NCBI GenBank assembly: GCA_963680875.1
Contig: OY804579.1
Coordinates: 40,198,397-40,262,396, forward strand
DNA length: 64,000 nucleotides
Origin: Bathymodiolus brooksi
Lineage: Eukaryota > Mollusca > Bivalvia > Mytilida > Modiolidae
Direction: 5' to 3'
Part shown: one piece after another, positions 55,301 through 61,300 of the stretch
Position numbering within the stretch: position 1 is the first letter of the stretch
Layout: every line of letters begins with the position of its first letter
The notes under the pieces: model-generated
Database searches by the model: none
Seen by the model: only the letters and a program-made list of their open reading frames with translations
What the model was told of the DNA's origin: nothing
Made by a program: the position numbers and the translations under genes

Positions 55301-58300
55301 TTTTAAAATCCATGATGGCGTACATTTATCCATTAAATCTTCAAACTGACAAATATCAAAACAAATTTATTTTGTTTTTATCATCAAGATGAAGAACTTG
55401 TGATCAATCTACATTAAGAGATACATAATGTCTAACATTAGAATATTTTATGCAAATTTATTTACCTTTATTTATAACTTTGATTGGTCGTGGAGACCCG
55501 GTGTCTCCATCCTTGGCTGTTACACTATCAACTTGCTCTCCCTGAAAAAATAAATTATAAAAATCATGATCAAATAGTAAAAATAATAAGTTTTCAGAAA
55601 ATCATATAAAAAATTTAACAAAATATTCAAGCATTTGAAAGTTTTTTTTCCCTCAAAATTCCTAATTCCCCCTTAAATAACTCTCCCCCCCAATTGTAGA
55701 ATTAGATGTGAATAGTATACAAATACAAATGCATATTCACATAATCAACCTTAATTTCCACAAAATTATCTCTATTTAAATAATTAACTTTTTTTTGCAT
55801 GCAATTCTCAAAATACACAATTATGTACTTAAATACAAATGTATATGAAAAATGTGTCAATAGGACATGGATGTCCCCACATCCAGCAAAAGTAAACAGG
55901 GGTTAGCTCCAGATTGGAAATCAAACTTGGCCTTCCTTTTATGGCCCTTCACCTGGTGTATAAATTTCAAATGATTTGCTACAGAGAAATTTAAGTTATT
56001 GAGCTGAAACCAAATGAGGGACAAACGGACAGATGGACGATGCAGAAGAGAAAAAAGTTTGTTAATGACTCGTGGCAGGGCAGTGGATTTCACAGGATAC
56101 TCTGGTCTTTCCCATCAACTTGACTGATAGTCATGATATAAGTATTGCTAAAAGTGTCATTATACTAAGCCTAAAAAAACTTTCCTGCTACAAATATGAC
56201 AAGTGTGTGTATAAATTATGTCTTGTTGATAATAATAGTAATAATACTTACAACAGATAAATTTTCAATGACAAATATTGTGATAGGCGTCTTCAAAAAC
56301 AGAGGGGGCGTGTCTTGATTATCTTGTATTTCTAGCAGCACATTTACTGTATTTTTGTTTGTTAAATTTCCTTTGTTTTGATAATCATCCTGAAATAAAT
56401 TCAAAAATGTTTGTCAAACATCTATTTTCTGCTTTTGAACTTATGCTTAAATGGTATATTCAGGAACCTTTTTTTGGAAAAAGCAACCACAACAAATTGT
56501 TTCCACTCTTTAAAATATTATTTATTATAAAATCGTACAAATTACAAATAAATAATCCAATATAATTTGCCACTTTCTCTACTTCTTACTACTACATGTA
56601 CTAGACAATAAGATGATCTGTCCTTCAGTAAGCTAATCTTTCCAGCATGGAATCTGCAGGATTTGTCATATACATACATGTGATAGAGTTGCTATGCTAC
56701 AACTGGAGATTTGTAAATTTTTGGCTGGAGAATTGGTCTCATAACTGGAGATTTTTTATCGACATATTTGATGGTGTTTTTATTGTTTATTGATGTTTTC
56801 CTTTTGTTTGATTCAGTATTGAACCAACTGCATCCCATTTCAATATATATTGTTTACATTTCTGTCTTATTAGTAGTGTTTCATATGATGAATGAAGGAT
56901 AAAAACTGTATTTATAATTTATTCATGATCATTCATAATCATAAGGTTATAACAAAGCAATAACAATGAAGACAGAATGTTCTGAACAATAAAGTCATAG
57001 AGCACTAAAATTAAAAAGTCACTTTGCTGCAGGTGCGTTGGGGGATAGCATACGTTTCGGCATTTTTTGTGGTTTACCAATTCCATCCTGGAACTTAGTC
57101 CTTAAATAATACTTTGATCGGCTTTGGTCCCAAACAAGCCATAACAACTCAATCCGAGATGAATTCATTGCACGTTTGATCGAAATAAGAAGTTTTCCTC
57201 TGCATCAAAGGTTGTCCGACTCCTGTTTGCACAAACCCGTCAACGGTTTATAACTATTTTTAATTGCCGCTATCACACTTCTAATCATCTAAGCGTGTGC
57301 CACAAACCCACTTCCTTATCCCCAATTAACTGTCAATCAGTGGATAATTGTTGTATAATCATCAACACCTTAATTAATCACCATGACCCAATTTACCTGT
57401 AAAGGTGTCAAACAGATCAATAACCAGATATCATTAAATATGACATTCATCTTTACCATTCGTATCTCTCGGCGTTTTTCGTCAGCGCAGGAGTTCTAAA
57501 TGGGGAATTTCCAGAAATATTGATCGCAAAATGTAGGTCAAGATTTTATTGTACTTGATTTTTTTCACGGGCGGAGGATTTTGAAAGTTGACGGGAGGGA
57601 CCCTCAAAATCGGGAGAAAAATGCTCCCGCCGGAAGGTTCACATGTATGCATATACTGTAGACATTGACAAATAAGACGAAAATTAACCAAACTCTGAAC
57701 AATATAGAGAATTAAAGAACACACAAGTTAAACAATGTTAAAATAATTATTACTAATAATAAAAATAGCTTTTTATGATATACCCAGTACTTCCATAGAA
57801 AAACAGCAATCCAACATTCTCTAGAGGTCTATTGTCAACACACAAGGACACATTTGTTAGGAACTTTTTAAACCTTATAGCATGATTGAGCCTGTAAATG
57901 GGAACCCCTCCTTAGAAACATATTTTCACTCCCAAATTTCCAACTCATAAGTAAGTATATACGACAAGTCCATGGCTACATGTATACAGTTTATCCTTCA
58001 GGTACTAGAAGTAATAAAACTGACTGCCACAATGTAACTAAAATATTGTTGAAAGTGGTGTTAAACTAAATGTGAAAACAAAGAGAGTGAAATTTCAGCA
58101 AATAAATTACACTGACACTATCGCTAAATATAGTCACAAATTGACGATTTTTCCCAATGTGATGTTTTTTTACTAACCATGCATCACATAAAAATGTTCA
58201 ATATTTTGCAAGATAATACAAACCTTGGCCTGTATAGTCATCGTAAAACCTTTGCGTAACTCATAATCCAAAGCCTTCTTTAAAAAAACTTCACCAGTAT

Positions 58301-61300
58301 AATTTCCTTGATTGACTTGAGTAGCTTTTACTCCGAAATATTCACAGGCATCAATTGTCTGCAATGAAATAAAAAATACAGATTATTTAAAGTGACAGTG
58401 TCCACGATTTTTCATAATTTTTAAGTTTGACAACAACTTGAAAATAAGATAGATAAATCAATAAAATGACCAAATAACCATCTCAGATAAACAGAAATTT
58501 GTTTAATTAGATGTAATTAAACATCGTCTGCTGGCCAAGCTCATGAATTATTCATGACCCATTGACCCAGATTTATCAAAACAAAGACATGCATGATGTC
58601 GTAAGCAGTTTATTTAACCTACCTTTAGATTAAAATGTACAATTCATACATGTTTAAGGATAAATTAGTCAATACTTACCTATAAGAACACAATTTATCA
58701 ATCAAAACTCAAATAATGAGCCATTTTTGTAACAATTTTAGTTTGTAAACAACATATGCTGTTTCAAACCGATTCCGCACATGCGCAGTTCACCATACTG
58801 AGGCGGAGTTATCTTGATTGACTTGAATTAGAGTAGCCCATACACAAATTGCTTGCCAACACATTTCCCCCGAAATATTTCGTGAAAACCACTTTTCGGT
58901 GTTTTTGGCTGTTTTAGATGAATTTTTACTCACATCTGTTCAAGATTGGGAGAAAAAATCCGATTTAAAAAATTTGACAAAATCGTAGACTTTAATTTTT
59001 CTCATATAAATTACTGATATTCAAGAGAGAGAGAGAAGGTTATGGTGTTTAATGCCACTTTCAACAATATTTCAGCTATATCATGGCGGTCAGTTTTGTT
59101 GGTGGAGGAAACCAGGGTAACCAAAGAAAACCACAGACCTGCCGCAATTCACAACAACATAATTAAAAAATCAAATAAATTAAAACGTATATATATAATC
59201 TAGTGCACACGGCACATTTCTGGAAAAACTTTCATCCGGCGTGTTCAGAGTAAAGAAGATTGAAAAGCAAAATAATTTAAAAGGTCTTTGGGAGAAAGAA
59301 AATCAAAGGGCATAAAACAGGATAGCCAAGAATCAGTCATAGATGTAATTATAAAAATTCCAGTTTCAGGAATTGAAAAATATTGAGATGTAGAAAAATA
59401 ATACAATGTAATAAAAAAAAAAGTTTTATATAGGGATTTCCATACAACTTTGAAAGAATGGGGCTAGGGTTAAGGTGTTAAATGTCCCTTTCAACAATAT
59501 TTCAGATATATTGTGGCAGTCAGTTTTATTGGTGGAGGAAACCACCTACCTGCTGCAAGTGACTGACAAGCTTTATCACATAATGTGGTATCAAAATCGA
59601 GTACACCTTGCCTGAGCGGGATTCAAACTCACAACCTTAGTGGTGATAGGCACTACTGCATAGGTAATTATAAATCTAATTACCACACGATCAAGACCAC
59701 GACGGCCCCACTTTGAAAGAATAATAAATGGCAAAAAGAAGAGTTTTATATCTAAATCACAACTAGTACAACACAAACATGGACTATGGAATGTGGCTGG
59801 GCATTCCTTTATTATGTACCTGCCGATCATTTTGGTCTTTAAAACAAATCAGTTGTACTTCAGCATGGTAACCAATGTCCTGGTCAAATATTCTGATACC
59901 ATTAAAAACTGTTGTCCCTACAACTGTGTTCTACAAAAAACATTTATAAACATGATGTAGACTTCAAAGTGTAAAAATAGCACATTTTTATCTCTTTAAT
60001 AGAGAATAATAAAGGGCTACACAGGGGTGCAGTGAGTCAACTAGGGCTTCCTCCTGCACCAATTTTACTGTAGTCAAATTTAACTCTTAAACCATAAATA
60101 ATAGAGGAAATCTGCTGGTATACTACATAAATACCTAGTCACAGTGAATTCAAGAGAAAAAATGCATCAAAATTACATAAGAAAATAAAAATTGTGTATA
60201 ATTCGAAATATATGAAATATTGAAATTCGGACCCCTTTTCCATTAAATTTTGTTTTCTCATTTTCTTTGTTGACACCCAAAGAAGACAATAATGCATTCA
60301 AATTGGAGGAAAAATAAGAAATTTTGTTTTATGTGAGTAAATTTATCTCGGAAATGGTAAGAGACAGAGGAAATCTGCCAACAAACCACTGCAAGGTTTC
60401 AACACAAATCAATTCAAAGAATTAAATGCATCAAAATTACATGTAAAAAATAAAAATATGTTCCAAATATGTGCAATGTCAGAATTTGGGCCCCTTTTAG
60501 CAAAATAAATACGAAAATAGTTAAAAAAGATAAGTCTGAGCAATTGATTTTATCAATTTTTTCACTTGTTGCTTTTTCTAGTAGCGTAACTCACCTCTGG
60601 AATTTGTGCTGAGTATGGAACACTAAGAAATTGTGGTGTATTGTCATTTATATCTTTTACTGTCAAGGTCACTGTTGAGCCAGTTAATACTACTTCCTGT
60701 AAAACAACAAGATATGTATCAGAATTTATACATCCCTTTCAACATTTTTTCTTTAATATCAAACATTGAATTTGCATAAAACAGCATGCTTTATACAAAC
60801 AAGAAAGAGATTCACATGTTTATGCAAATTTTGAGCTTTTCCTCTTTTAGAGTAAGTGATTGATTGTCGATTAATGCAATTTTACAGTTATATCATGACA
60901 AGGACAAGTTCACTTTTGATGAAACGATGATGATGTCCACTTTGTACTAGATCATCATGCTTAAAGTTGGATTTTTATAGTGCAAGATCACTGAAACAAC
61001 AATCTGCTGGTTAGACATGTCACCCACATTATCCTGATTACGAATCAGCCAGTATTTGCTCTTTCTACTTAATGCTGTGTGCATAGTGAGGAAACATCAA
61101 ATACTAATTTTAGTCTTTGGCTTGACCTTTGGCTTTGACCTGATCAGATATTGAACCCACAATCTCCCACACTCAAGGTGAGCATGCTAAAAATTATAAC
61201 CCCCCCCCCCCCCCCCCCCCATCCCCTCTTTTAGATATTATATGACAACTGTAAATCAAGGGTAATTTTGCATATGATCTTACTAAATATTATTTCTATT